Below, piece after piece: positions 25,214 through 34,142 of a DNA stretch of 64,000 nucleotides (position 1 is its first letter; each line of letters opens with the position of its first letter). The DNA is from Leptospira inadai serovar Lyme str. 10 (GTDB lineage Bacteria; Spirochaetota; Leptospiria; Leptospirales; Leptospiraceae). The position numbers and the translations under genes are program-made. The notes below the pieces were generated by a model. That model was not told the origin of the DNA, made no database searches, and saw only the letters and a program-made list of their open reading frames with translations. The stretch lies in contig NZ_AHMM02000023.1 in assembly GCF_000243675.2 (NCBI RefSeq), forward strand, positions 62,001-126,000. Reading direction: 5' to 3'.

Positions 25214-27253
25214 ATGGCTGAGAATCTCGCCCAATTGTTCAGTGAGACTGCGGAGAAATACAAGGACCAACCTGCCTTCTATTCCAAGGATGCTCATAAA
25301 CAGTACCATCCGGTCACCTACGGTCAGTTGTACGAGTACGGTTTAAACCTTGCCGAAGCATTGATCGACTTAGGAGTCAAGGCCCGGGAACATGTCGGAC
25401 TCTTAGCAGATAACAGGATAGAATGGATTATCGCCGACTATGGAATCATTCTTTCCGGAGCCGCGGATGTGCCTCGTGGTACCGACATTACCGATTCGGA
25501 AATCGTTTATATCGTGAGCCATTCGGAATCCGAAATTGTCTTTATCGAAAACGATAAAATGCTTGAAAAATTCAATCGGAATAAATCGCAACTAGCAAAA
25601 GTAAAAACCATTATTATCATGGACAAGGATTCTAATTCTCCCGGAGTTCTGAAGTTGTACGATCTGATCGCAAAAGGCAAACAGCTTCGTGCGGGCGGAT
25701 CTCGAAAGGTAGAAGAGAGAGTCGCAGGAATTAAACCAGAAGATTTATTCACTCTTATCTATACATCGGGTACGACAGGTCTTCCCAAAGGAGTTCAGCT
25801 GATGCACTCGAATATGATGCATCAGGTATTGAATGTCACTCCGATGCTGAAGATTAACGCCGAAGCGAGACTACTTTCGATACTTCCGGTTTGGCACGTT
25901 TTCGAAAGAGTAGTAGAATACGTATGCATTAGTATCGGCGCGACAACCTATTATACGAACGTTCGGGACCTTCGTCAGGATTTGGCAACGGTAAAACCCA
26001 CCTTCATGGGATCTGCTCCTAGACTTTGGGAGAATATTTACAACGGGATATATACCCGTATCAACGACCCGGGCCAAACTCCTGCTTTTCGTCGAGCCTT
26101 ATTTAAATTGGCATATTTCTTTTCCGATAAGAACAACGCATCGACTCGTTTTCTTTCCGGAAACGAGGTGGATTACCACGGTCGTAATCCCGTAAAATCT
26201 TTCTTTTACGGGATCCTGATGGTCATTCAGTATCTGCTGACCGGTCCGTTTACCCTAAGTATAATTACCGCAATCGCGGCGTATACGCTTGCCCCCACTT
26301 CGTTCGGGTATTTAAGTTTTCCGTTATATATCGTTTCCGGTTTGGCTTTATTTCTGAACAGTGTCGCCTTGGATAAGGTCGTTCTCTCCAAGATTAGAAC
26401 TGCGACAGGAGGGAATCTTAGAGCCTCCATTTCCGGTGGAGGGGCGCTTCCTCGGCATGTGGACGAATTTTTCAATAATATCGGAATCAACGTGTTGGAG
26501 GGATATGGAATGACCGAGACTTCTCCGGTTCTTTCGGTTCGTACTTTCCAAAAATTGATAATCGGTTCCGTAGGGAGCATCGTTCCGAAGACGAGACTTC
26601 AGATTCGAAACGATAATAACGACGTGTTAACCGAAGTGGACGAGGGCGGTCATATAACCCAAGGCAAACTCGGTCGAAAAGGCGTAGTCTTCGTGAAGGG
26701 GCCCCAAGTTATGAAAGGTTATTTCAAGAACGACGAGGCCACAGCCAAGACCTTAGTCGACGGTTGGATGAATACCGGCGATATGGGAATGATCAACTTT
26801 AAGAGGACGTTAACCTTAACGGGTAGGGCGAAAGATACCGTCGTGCTTCTCGGCGGAGAAAACGTAGAGCCGGTTCCTATCGAAAACAAATTGCAAGAGT
26901 CTCCGTACATTAGCCAGTGTATGGTGATCGGACAGGACCAGAAAAACCTGGGCGCCATTATTATACCCGACTTCGAAAAATTGGGTGAATGGGCTAAGGA
27001 GAACGGAATCGATGTTGCCGATCGGGAAAAATTAATCGAAAATCCTAAGATAATCGATTTTTACCGCAAAGAGATCAAGAACTTGAACAATGCTAAGAAC
27101 GGGTTCAAGTCTTTCGAGCAGGTCACCCCGTTCTTCCTCATTACCAAGCCGTTCGAAGTCGGCGACGAGTTAAATAATATGCTTAAGATGAAGCGTCACG
27201 TGATTGCGGAAAAATACGCGGATAAGATCAAGAAGGTTTATAGCGACAAATAA
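25214..27253 (+). CDS. long-chain acyl-CoA synthetase (AMP-forming) with a membrane insert
   Basis: Activates fatty acids to acyl-CoA via an acyl-adenylate. Adenylate-forming motifs are complete: [26 protein letters not shown], and GWMNTGDMG followed by [17 protein letters not shown]. Unusually, residues of about 332-390 are strongly hydrophobic ([42 protein letters not shown]), giving two or three probable membrane segments inserted before the core motif GGALPRHV. Such membrane-anchored forms are known among spirochete and related FadD proteins. ATG 25214 has AGGAGAG upstream. A terminator follows at 27282-27311. Leptospira lives on long-chain fatty acids, so this enzyme is central to carbon uptake. 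Confidence 0.92.
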   Translation: MAENLAQLFSETAEKYKDQPAFYSKDAHKQYHPVTYGQLYEYGLNLAEALIDLGVKAREHVGLLADNRIEWIIADYGIILSGAADVPRGTDITDSEIVYIVSHSESEIVFIENDKMLEKFNRNKSQLAKVKTIIIMDKDSNSPGVLKLYDLIAKGKQLRAGGSRKVEERVAGIKPEDLFTLIYTSGTTGLPKGVQLMHSNMMHQVLNVTPMLKINAEARLLSILPVWHVFERVVEYVCISIGATTYYTNVRDLRQDLATVKPTFMGSAPRLWENIYNGIYTRINDPGQTPAFRRALFKLAYFFSDKNNASTRFLSGNEVDYHGRNPVKSFFYGILMVIQYLLTGPFTLSIITAIAAYTLAPTSFGYLSFPLYIVSGLALFLNSVALDKVVLSKIRTATGGNLRASISGGGALPRHVDEFFNNIGINVLEGYGMTETSPVLSVRTFQKLIIGSVGSIVPKTRLQIRNDNNDVLTEVDEGGHITQGKLGRKGVVFVKGPQVMKGYFKNDEATAKTLVDGWMNTGDMGMINFKRTLTLTGRAKDTVVLLGGENVEPVPIENKLQESPYISQCMVIGQDQKNLGAIIIPDFEKLGEWAKENGIDVADREKLIENPKIIDFYRKEIKNLNNAKNGFKSFEQVTPFFLITKPFEVGDELNNMLKMKRHVIAEKYADKIKKVYSDK

Positions 27254-27281
27254 GTTTCACGATCCCGTTTTCCGGAAGAAT

Positions 27282-27311
27282 GCCCGTGGATTGTTCCTCG
27301 GGCTTTTTTTT
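27282..27311 (+). terminator. rho-independent terminator after the acyl-CoA synthetase gene
   Basis: GCCCG-T-GGA, loop TTGT, TCC-T-CGGGC, then an eight- to nine-base T-tract. The stem (27282-27303) has a single T-T mismatch. Standard intrinsic terminator 29 bases after the stop codon. Confidence 0.85.
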
Positions 27312-27348
27312 ACCATCCCGTTTTTTCGGTCCGTCCGATAGATAAAGT

Positions 27349-28026
27349 ATGATTCAGTCTTTTATTCGGCAACCTTCCGTATTCGAACCCTACGGAAATT
27401 CGGACTTGTACGCGTTGGACAATTTGTATTTTTCGCCGTTAAAAAGCGCCGAAGTTTGGGACTTTTCGAGACTCACGGAGTTTTCGCCGTTGGGCTTGGC
27501 TTTCCTGCTGGTTCGGGGCGAGATGACTTCGAAAATCGAGGAGAACCATGTCCTGAAAGTTCAGGGACTCACTTCCGGTTTTAAAAAAGGAATCTGCCTC
27601 ATAGACGGAAAGGAAGAAATAAAGGGAGTCGAATTCGATGCGTTTTTGCCGACCGTTTTAGGAAATTTATCCTCATTCTTATATTCTAGGTCGATGGATC
27701 GGGATTCGGAAGAGCTTGTAATCCCGATTCTTCCCGGAGACGGGTTTAATTTTCTAGGAAGCTGGAAGGGAAAGCGATACCTTTCGATGTTTCGTGCGGG
27801 AGATTCGACCACAAGGGACATTCCCGCGTTGCTGAAATGGATTTCGGAACTATCGGTAAAATCCAACGCGAAAGGCAACTTTTTTCTTCGTACCGAAAAA
27901 CAGTCGTACCTACATTTCTTAAAACCGAATGAGGGATTGGGTGGAGTTTTCTTACAGGAAAAAGAACAGATACATTCGCCATTTTTGTTTCTTTCTCTGG
28001 ATTATCGACAAATTACGGAAGAATAA
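27349..28026 (+). CDS. hypothetical protein
   Basis: A 225-residue soluble protein without signal or membrane segments and with no family I recognise. It has alternating strand-like hydrophobic stretches (AEVWDFSRLTEFSPLGLAFLLV, DSEELVIPILPGDGFNFLGSWKG, SPFLFLSLDYRQI). The PILPGDGFNFLGSW segment suggests a compact beta domain, but that is only an impression. It stands alone between the terminator of the acyl-CoA synthetase gene and the convergent PTS enzyme I gene. Confidence 0.6.
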   Translation: MIQSFIRQPSVFEPYGNSDLYALDNLYFSPLKSAEVWDFSRLTEFSPLGLAFLLVRGEMTSKIEENHVLKVQGLTSGFKKGICLIDGKEEIKGVEFDAFLPTVLGNLSSFLYSRSMDRDSEELVIPILPGDGFNFLGSWKGKRYLSMFRAGDSTTRDIPALLKWISELSVKSNAKGNFFLRTEKQSYLHFLKPNEGLGGVFLQEKEQIHSPFLFLSLDYRQITEE

Positions 28027-28072
28027 ACCTTTGCCGAGTTGGATTAACGGAGAAGTCTTTTCGTTTTACATT

Positions 28073-29818
28073 CTACTCTAAATGTTTGCTAAAGAGGAAG
28101 GCTTCGATCGCTTCGTAGTCCTCCAATTCCGAAAGTTCCATGACTTTTCGGACTAGGAACGTCGCTTGCTTGAGTCCGGTAGAAGCGAGAATATTCCGAA
28201 TACTTCCCACAAACGGTAAGGACACCGACAATTCGCGAAAACCTAAACCCAATAATAAGATCGTAAACGCCGTGTCGGATGCAATCTCTCCGCAAATGCT
28301 CAACGGTTTTTCATATTTCCAAGCAGTCTCTACAACTTGCGTTAACGAACGTAAAAAGGAAATATGAAACGGATTATAAAGATTCGAAACGTTTACATTA
28401 TTGCGATCTACCGCCATCAAATACTGAAGAAGGTCGTTGGTTCCTACCGAAAAAAAATCCACTTCCTTTGCCATTATATCCATGGCGGAAACGGCTGCCG
28501 GAGTTTCTACCATCACTCCTAATTTAAGTTTTCGATTGAATCGTTCCTTTTGACTCGATAATTCTTTTTTACATTCTTCTATGAGCTCTTTCGTTTTTCG
28601 AATTTCCGAGAGGTTTGTGACCATAGGAAGTAAAATGCTCAAATTTCCAAAAGCGGAAGCTCTTAAAATAGCGAGGAGTTGTTCCTTAAACCATTCAGGA
28701 TTTTGTAAACTATAGCGGATTCCACGATTTCCGAGAAAGGGATTCTCTTCGAATTCTCCCGTCGAAAATTTATCGGCGCCGATATCGAAGGTCCGGATAC
28801 AGACCGGATTCGGATCCAGTCCCTCGGTTATCCTCTTGTACGCCTGAAATTGCTCTTCCCCCGAAACGTTTTTGTCCTGGTATTTTAGGAATAAAGATTC
28901 GGATCGAAAGAGTCCCACTCCGTCGACTTCCTGTTTCTTGGCCTGTTCCCAGTCGGTATCGGATTCCAAATTGCATTTTAACCGGATTCGAATTCCGTCC
29001 TTAGTGATCGCTTTCTTCTGCTTTTGAAATTTACTCTCCGAAGGAAGTGGAGAAGACGCCCCGTAATATTTTACTTCCTCGATGGTAGGCATACGGACCA
29101 TTTGGCCGTTTTCGCCGTCTAGGAAAACATACTCGTTATCTTTTACGCTTCCGTAAAATTGTTTTAAGCCGACGATGGTCGGTATGCCGTAATTTCTAGC
29201 GAGTATCGCCATATGGCCGGTCTTCCCGCCCAGGTCCGTAGCAATCCCTCGTATTCTGCTTTTATTCATCAAGATCATTTGAGAAGGAGTTAATTCTCGA
29301 GCGACGAGGATGACGTCTTCGGATAAATCCGCTAAGAACGAAGCCTCCTCTTTTTTGTCCAAAAGATTTTCCAGGATCCTATTAGAAATGTCCTGCAGGT
29401 GATCGACTCTTTCCCGAAAAAAATGATCCTCGATTTTGTTAAACTTTTCGGCCCATTCGCGTATCGCGTTTTCTACCGCGAGAAATGCGTTTTCTCCCTG
29501 CTTTTGAATCCGATCTTTGAAGGAAGTGTTTAACATGGGATCTTCGGTCAAAACGACTTGGGTTTCCAGAATCGCTTTCATTTCCTTGGATTCCGCCTTC
29601 TGATTCAGCTTATTTACAATTTCCTTAAGTTCTTTGCGGGACAAGAGAATCGCTTTTTCTAAGCGTTCTAACTCTTTCGGAATCTCGGATTCGTGGATAT
29701 AGGCTCCATGAGCCAGATGTCGTTTCTTAGTTCCGATTTTTACGCAGCGGCCGTAAAAGCGTCCCGGAAATGCGATGATTCCAGGATAAGTCGTACGTTT
29801 ACTGCTGTGCAAATTCAT
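28073..29818 (-). CDS. ptsI: phosphoenolpyruvate-protein phosphotransferase (PTS enzyme I)
   Basis: Takes phosphate from PEP and passes it to HPr. The 581 residues match enzyme I without an N-terminal GAF domain, so it is PtsI-like rather than PtsP. Seen: N-terminal segment with an ExxR/L helical HPr-binding region, the phospho-histidine motif GGKTGHMAILAR (His202), GVGLFRSESLFL, GNRGIRYSL, the VGTNDLLQY motif and Cys509 in SICGEIASD. The usual Ser before the active His (GG-x-T-S-H) is Gly here. No HPr or sugar permease genes are adjacent, in keeping with the incomplete PTS of Leptospira, where a regulatory role is more likely than sugar uptake. Confidence 0.92.
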   Translation of the reverse strand: MNLHSSKRTTYPGIIAFPGRFYGRCVKIGTKKRHLAHGAYIHESEIPKELERLEKAILLSRKELKEIVNKLNQKAESKEMKAILETQVVLTEDPMLNTSFKDRIQKQGENAFLAVENAIREWAEKFNKIEDHFFRERVDHLQDISNRILENLLDKKEEASFLADLSEDVILVARELTPSQMILMNKSRIRGIATDLGGKTGHMAILARNYGIPTIVGLKQFYGSVKDNEYVFLDGENGQMVRMPTIEEVKYYGASSPLPSESKFQKQKKAITKDGIRIRLKCNLESDTDWEQAKKQEVDGVGLFRSESLFLKYQDKNVSGEEQFQAYKRITEGLDPNPVCIRTFDIGADKFSTGEFEENPFLGNRGIRYSLQNPEWFKEQLLAILRASAFGNLSILLPMVTNLSEIRKTKELIEECKKELSSQKERFNRKLKLGVMVETPAAVSAMDIMAKEVDFFSVGTNDLLQYLMAVDRNNVNVSNLYNPFHISFLRSLTQVVETAWKYEKPLSICGEIASDTAFTILLLGLGFRELSVSLPFVGSIRNILASTGLKQATFLVRKVMELSELEDYEAIEAFLFSKHLE

Positions 29819-30016
29819 AAGAAGGAAATTCCGCGAAGATTAGGAATATATACGAATTCCCGTAAGGACAAGCTTTTTTAAAGGAGTTTTCTGTGGACTT
29901 TACAAGACGGAAATTCTCTCCCGGTTTCGGTTCCGGAAGGGGGAATCGCTAAGCCATCGGACCGGGCTGGAATTCGTCGAGGAAGAAAAACCCGTCTTAT
30001 GTTCGGGTCTTCTTCC

Positions 30017-30922
30017 CTAAACGACCGCGGTCTTTCTTTTGAATAGAGGAATACGACGACTCTTGTATTTGCCTAGCTCGTTTCCTGTTTCGGAACTCAT
30101 TACTAGTTTGGCCATCGATACATCCAGAGCATGGCCCGCTTTAGAAGCTAAATAATGCCCAATGATCGGTCTTCCGGCAATCGATAGATCACCGACCAGA
30201 TCTAGGATTTTATGTCTAACGCATTCGTTTTCGTACCGTAAGGATTCGTTTAAATAACCGTCTTGCGTAAGTACGATTGCGTTATCTAACGAGCCTCCCA
30301 TCGCGAGCCCTTTTGCCTGTAGAGCCTCTACGTCTTTCAAGAATCCGAAGGTTCTGGCTGGCAGGATTTCCTTTTTGAGTATTTCGCGATTAAGATTGAT
30401 TGTGATGTTTTGGCCTTTCAGGAGGGGATGCGGGAAATCGATCGTATAAGTTATTTTCCATTCCTGACTCGGTAGAATTACGAGGTATTTGTCTCCATCC
30501 ACGACCCACATCGGGTTTTTGACATAGATCGGCTCTTGTACTTCCTCAAATTCCGTATATCCGGTGGCTTCAAATGCCTCTAAGAAAGGCAATGCGGAAC
30601 CGTCCATGATCGGGACTTCCACGGAATCGATTTCCAGGATCATGTCCGTTATCCCTAAAGAAAAAACGGCAGCCATGAGATGCTCTACCGTTTGTACTCG
30701 ATGGAGTCCGTCTCCCAATGTGGTCGCGTTACTTGTATCGACTACATTGCTTAGCTCTACCGGAATGGAGGCCTTATCTTCTCCTTTTCTGTATTCAAAT
30801 AAGATCCCCGTTCCAGAAGCGGCAGGGTGAGCGACAAGATTGACTTCTTTTCCTGAATGCAATCCGATCCCTTTAATTCTAACTGTTTCTTTAATTGTTT
30901 TTCTATGTTCCGTGAAATTCAT
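30017..30922 (-). CDS. lpxC: UDP-3-O-acyl-N-acetylglucosamine deacetylase
   Basis: Zinc deacetylase for the first committed step of lipid A synthesis. Zinc ligands are seen in VEHLMAAV (His81 in 301-residue numbering) and in RHKILDLVGDL (His and Asp); catalytic Glu80 precedes the first His. Other family strings are GIGLHSGKEV, DGSALPFLEA, RTFGFLKDVE and IGHYLASKAGH. I start at ATG 30922 (MNFTEHRKT), which has TAGGA five bases upstream; in-frame ATGs at 30970 and 30997 would add 16 or 25 polar residues and lack a ribosome site. The upstream spacer contains two inverted repeats and a predicted promoter. Confidence 0.93.
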   Translation of the reverse strand: MNFTEHRKTIKETVRIKGIGLHSGKEVNLVAHPAASGTGILFEYRKGEDKASIPVELSNVVDTSNATTLGDGLHRVQTVEHLMAAVFSLGITDMILEIDSVEVPIMDGSALPFLEAFEATGYTEFEEVQEPIYVKNPMWVVDGDKYLVILPSQEWKITYTIDFPHPLLKGQNITINLNREILKKEILPARTFGFLKDVEALQAKGLAMGGSLDNAIVLTQDGYLNESLRYENECVRHKILDLVGDLSIAGRPIIGHYLASKAGHALDVSMAKLVMSSETGNELGKYKSRRIPLFKRKTAVV

Positions 30923-31013
30923 CGGTTTCCTATCCAGATCGTTTCTATCTGGGTCAGTTTTTGGCTTCATCGGGGGGTATTCTTTATTGCCAGCCATACC
31001 GTGGGTCGAATAA

Positions 31014-31042
31014 AAAATAGCCCTTTAGGATTAATAAAGCAA
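31014..31042 (-). promoter_or_regulatory. candidate lpxC promoter
   Basis: On the minus strand, TTGCTT (31042-31037) and TATTTT (31019-31014) are 17 bases apart. The predicted RNA start near 31007 fits translation from ATG 30922 or the upstream ATGs. The -35 and -10 matches are moderate. Confidence 0.35.
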
Positions 31043-31109
31043 CTTCCATGCCATGAGACGGTGAAAACTCTAGTAAAAAAGGGGCTTAGATTGAGGTTTG
31101 AGATATTAC

Positions 31110-31147
31110 GAGACATAATTTGTAAGAAATTTCTTTAATTTTGTCTC
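31110..31147. promoter_or_regulatory. long imperfect inverted repeat upstream of lpxC
   Basis: GAGACATAATT (31110-31120) and AATTTTGTCTC (31137-31147) pair over 10 of 11 positions; the loop contains a second palindrome, AGAAATTTCT. On the plus strand T-residues follow, so it could also act as a terminator in that direction, but no plus-strand gene precedes it. Confidence 0.4.
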
Positions 31148-31153
31148 ATTTTT

Positions 31154-31166
31154 ACAACAGTGTTGT
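31154..31166. promoter_or_regulatory. perfect palindrome ACAACA-G-TGTTGT
   Basis: A 13-base palindrome with six-base perfect arms, seven bases from the larger inverted repeat and about 110 bases upstream of the candidate lpxC -35 box. It has the look of a small operator, though no regulator is identified. Confidence 0.35.
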
Positions 31167-31310
31167 TTTCGGGAGACAGAATTCCGGGCGCCCCTTTTAT
31201 AGAGATTGCGTTTATCTAGTTGCCATAGTACTAATTTAGCATTCCGCGGGAATTCGGATTTTCTGAGTGCAGATCCGATTTTGAGCCCTTTTTATATAAG
31301 ATTCGACGCA

Positions 31311-31970
31311 CTACCAGGGCAATTCCTCTCCAGTCTGGTGGAAGAATTTACCGCTGACTTGTAGGGACCAGCTTTCTATTTGCCTAAACAAGCCTTCAGC
31401 GGCTTCCCGAGGAGGGATTCCCTGGCGACCGGTCATTTCGGTTGCAACCATTCCGGGATGTAAAATTGCGACAGAGATTTTTCTAGACTTCAGGTCTTTG
31501 GATAAGGAAACTGCGCCTGCATTTAAGGCAGCTTTCGACATCCTGTAACCATAGTAGCCTCCGGAGCTATTTTCGCCGATGGAACCCAACCGACTCGTAA
31601 TAAAGGCAATTTTTGCTCCATCCTTTATCTTTGGAAGAAGCGAATGAGTCAATTGGAGAGGACCCAACGCATTGACTAAGAATTGCGTTTCCACTTCTTG
31701 AAAATCGATACTATCTAGGTTATCCGGTATCAAAATTCCGGCATTATTGATCAATAGATCCAAATGATTGCCGGAAAGGGAGTTTGATAGGGAGTCGAAG
31801 TTCCTACAATCGGTTAAATCCAAGCCTTCGAAGATAGGCACGCCTAATCTGCGCAGGGGTTCGGACGCTTTTCTACAGGCCGCCAATACTTCGTAGCCGT
31901 TCTCCGAAAAAATTCGAGCCAACTCTAGCCCGATGCCGCGATTTGCTCCGGTTATCAATGCATGTTTCAT
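31311..31970 (-). CDS. SDR-family oxidoreductase
   Basis: A 219-residue short-chain dehydrogenase. It has the cofactor motif TGANRGIG (8-15), NNAGIL, the catalytic Ser in ITSRLGSIG, and Tyr-x3-Lys in YYGYRMSKAALN, followed by LHPGMVATEM. The C-rich, shorter layout resembles carbonyl-reductase/CsgA-like members rather than FabG. The substrate is unknown. It is divergent from the first AIM24 gene, with about 100 bases between starts, and upstream of lpxC on the same strand but separated by more than 300 bases, so not obviously in that operon. Confidence 0.85.
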   Translation of the reverse strand: MKHALITGANRGIGLELARIFSENGYEVLAACRKASEPLRRLGVPIFEGLDLTDCRNFDSLSNSLSGNHLDLLINNAGILIPDNLDSIDFQEVETQFLVNALGPLQLTHSLLPKIKDGAKIAFITSRLGSIGENSSGGYYGYRMSKAALNAGAVSLSKDLKSRKISVAILHPGMVATEMTGRQGIPPREAAEGLFRQIESWSLQVSGKFFHQTGEELPW

Positions 31971-32071
31971 TGGAAAGACCGACTCTATGGAACGTTTCTA
32001 AAAGAAGAACGGTTACGAGGAATTCCGAATCGGGTTGACGATTTAGGAAATAACTTTCAACCTGCCGCGAT

Positions 32072-32737
32072 ATGCAATACCAGATTACCCACAAACCATC
32101 GTTCTCTCTATTGAAGCTTCGATTGGGCCCAGGTCAATCTATTAAATCGGAAGCTGGAGCTATGGTTTACATGAGTTCCGGGATCGGAATTGAAACTAAA
32201 ATGGGAAGCGGCTTTCTTTCCGCTCTTTCTCGGAAATTCCTAGGCGGAGAATCCTTCTTCTTCAATACATATACCGCGCCTAACACCGGAGGCGAGATCG
32301 GACTGGCCCCAGAATTGCCCGGCGATATCGTAGAATTGGATATGAATGGGAAAAAGATTTTAGTTCAGGCCGGGGCTTACCTTGCATCGGATGACGCCGT
32401 TCAAATCGTTTCCAAGTTCGGAGGCCTCCGCTCCCTTTTAGGAGGAGAAGGTCTCTTTCTTTTGGAACTTTCCGGAATTGGTAAGGCGTTTCTGAGCGCC
32501 TATGGGTCCATTTTTCCGATCGAAGTGCAGGGGGGTTACACGGTCGATACAGGCCATATTGTAGCGTTCGATTCTTCCCTGCAATTTACGGTAGGTAAAG
32601 CCGGAGGAAGTTGGAAATCCACTTTATTCAGCGGGGAAGGCTTAGTGGCGAACTTTACCGGAAATGGAACTCTTTGGATACAAAGCAGAGTACCATCCGG
32701 TTTTATAAGCTGGCTAACCCGTCTTTTACCCGTGTAA
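32072..32737 (+). CDS. TIGR00266/AIM24-family protein, copy 1
   Basis: A 221-residue member of the AIM24 family, a trimeric double beta-helix-like fold of unknown bacterial function. Family landmarks: an N-terminal strand then GQSIKSEAGAMVYMSSGI, FLGGESFFFNTYTA, LPGDIVELDM, GGEGLFLLELSGIGKAFLSAYG, the VDTGHIVAFDSSL segment and GEGLVANFTGNGTLWIQSR. No signal peptide. It is the first of three consecutive paralogs, 27 bases before the second. The internal loop is shorter than in copy 2. The tail is hydrophobic (FISWLTRLLPV). Confidence 0.88.
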   Translation: MQYQITHKPSFSLLKLRLGPGQSIKSEAGAMVYMSSGIGIETKMGSGFLSALSRKFLGGESFFFNTYTAPNTGGEIGLAPELPGDIVELDMNGKKILVQAGAYLASDDAVQIVSKFGGLRSLLGGEGLFLLELSGIGKAFLSAYGSIFPIEVQGGYTVDTGHIVAFDSSLQFTVGKAGGSWKSTLFSGEGLVANFTGNGTLWIQSRVPSGFISWLTRLLPV

Positions 32738-32764
32738 GAATGTCAGTATCGATAGGACTTAACA

Positions 32765-33436
32765 ATGAACATTAATATCTTATACAAGCCATCCTATAGT
32801 ATTGCGAAAGTGAATTTGGAGGCGGGGGAATCCATCAAAGCCGAATCCGGTGCGATGATGAGCATGAGCTCCCATATCGGGATTGAAACTCATAAGGCCC
32901 AGAAAGGCGGCTTTATGAAATCGCTAAAGGCGGCGTTTTTAGGCGGAGAGTCATTTTGGATGAATACGTTTTCCGCGTCCGAACCGGGAGAATTGCTCCT
33001 AGCTCCTACATTACCGGGCGATATCGAAAGTCTGGCTTTAGACGGAACCGTCTTCGTTCAATCCAGCTCTTTTTTGGCCTCCTCACCTTCGATCGATATG
33101 GATACGAAGTTTCAAGGAATGAAAGGGTTCTTTAGCGGTGAATCTCTTTTCTTTTTAAAACTTTCCGGAAAGGGGACGCTGTTAATAGCGAGTTACGGGG
33201 GTATAGAGTTGCTTGAAGTTGACGGCGACTTTATAGTCGATACCGGGCATATTGTAGCGTTCGAGGAAGGCTTAAATTATAAAATCGCTAAGTTCGGCGG
33301 CTGGAAATCCTTTTTCTTCGGAGGAGAGGGACTCGTGGCAAGATTCAGCGGAAAAGGAAAACTTTGGATACAGACCAGAAATGTTCCGACTCTGGGCTCT
33401 TGGTTCCGGTCGGAACTCCCTCCTAAGAAAAGATAG
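32765..33436 (+). CDS. TIGR00266/AIM24-family protein, copy 2
   Basis: A 223-residue paralog of the neighbouring genes with the same landmarks: GESIKAESGAMMSMSSHIGIE, FLGGESFWMNTFSASE, LPGDIESLAL, GESLFFLKLSGKGTLLIASYG, VDTGHIVAFEEGL and GEGLVARFSGKGKLWIQTR. It differs from copy 1 by a small insertion (HKAQKGGFMKSLKAA). Tail ends FRSELPPKKR. It lies in an obvious operon: 27 bases after copy 1 and 16 bases before copy 3. Confidence 0.88.
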   Translation: MNINILYKPSYSIAKVNLEAGESIKAESGAMMSMSSHIGIETHKAQKGGFMKSLKAAFLGGESFWMNTFSASEPGELLLAPTLPGDIESLALDGTVFVQSSSFLASSPSIDMDTKFQGMKGFFSGESLFFLKLSGKGTLLIASYGGIELLEVDGDFIVDTGHIVAFEEGLNYKIAKFGGWKSFFFGGEGLVARFSGKGKLWIQTRNVPTLGSWFRSELPPKKR

Positions 33437-33452
33437 AATAGAGAGAAGCATT

Positions 33453-34136
33453 ATGAAACATGAAATATTAGCTAAACCCGACTTTCCGCTATTAAAAATC
33501 ACATTAGAAAACGGTGAATCGATTCGAGCGGAATCCGGAGCGATGGTGGCGATGGCTCCCAACGTTAAAATGGAAACAAAAGCCGAGGGCGGCATTTTTG
33601 CTTCGGCAAAGCGTGCATTGCTGAGCGGCGAATCTTTTTTCCAGAATACCTTTTTTGCCCAAGGAGGAGCGGGGGACTTATATCTTACCTCCGAAACACA
33701 AGGCGATTTAGAATACCGAGTCTTAAAGAACGAAGAGCTTATCCTTAGTCGAGGAGCCTATGTAGCCGGTTCGACCGAACTTACGATCGATAGCAAATGG
33801 GGAGGGTTTAAAGGTTTTTTCTCCGGGGAAGGCCTTTTCTTTTTGAAAGTAAGCGGAACCGGTGACCTTTATTTTTCAAGTTTCGGAGCCATACACACCG
33901 TCGACGTAGACGGAACGTATATCGTCGACACCGGGCATATTGTCGGTTTTGAAACCACTCTGGATTATCAGATCGATCGCATTGGAGGATTAAAATCTCT
34001 TTTCCTCTCCGGTGAAGGACTGGTCGCTAAATTTTCCGGAAAGGGAAGATTGTACGTGCAGTCTCGGAACCAAAATTCCTTTGCATCCTGGGCCGATAGT
34101 TGGCGTCGCGTAGAAAAATCTTCCTCAAGTGATTAA
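33453..34136 (+). CDS. TIGR00266/AIM24-family protein, copy 3
   Basis: Third tandem AIM24 paralog, 227 residues from ATG 33453 (MKHEILAKPDFPLL), which has GAGAGAAG upstream. The frame is open to 33381 but that part lies within copy 2 and has no family similarity. Landmarks: GESIRAESGAMVAMAPN, LSGESFFQNTFFAQGGAG, GEGLFFLKVSGTGDLYFSSFG, VDTGHIVGFETTL and GEGLVAKFSGKGRLYVQSR. Followed within a few bases by the repeat cluster at 34143. Confidence 0.88.
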   Translation: MKHEILAKPDFPLLKITLENGESIRAESGAMVAMAPNVKMETKAEGGIFASAKRALLSGESFFQNTFFAQGGAGDLYLTSETQGDLEYRVLKNEELILSRGAYVAGSTELTIDSKWGGFKGFFSGEGLFFLKVSGTGDLYFSSFGAIHTVDVDGTYIVDTGHIVGFETTLDYQIDRIGGLKSLFLSGEGLVAKFSGKGRLYVQSRNQNSFASWADSWRRVEKSSSSD

Positions 34137-34142
34137 AGCTTT

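Larger units (their letters stand above)
30923..31310. other. lpxC upstream spacer with palindromes
   Basis: AT-rich spacer between lpxC and the 3' end of the upstream SDR gene, both on the minus strand. It holds a predicted minus-strand promoter (31014-31042), a long imperfect hairpin (31110-31147) and a perfect 13-base palindrome (31154-31166). If lpxC starts at 30997 or 30970 the spacer is correspondingly shorter. No protein gene is credible here. Confidence 0.6.
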
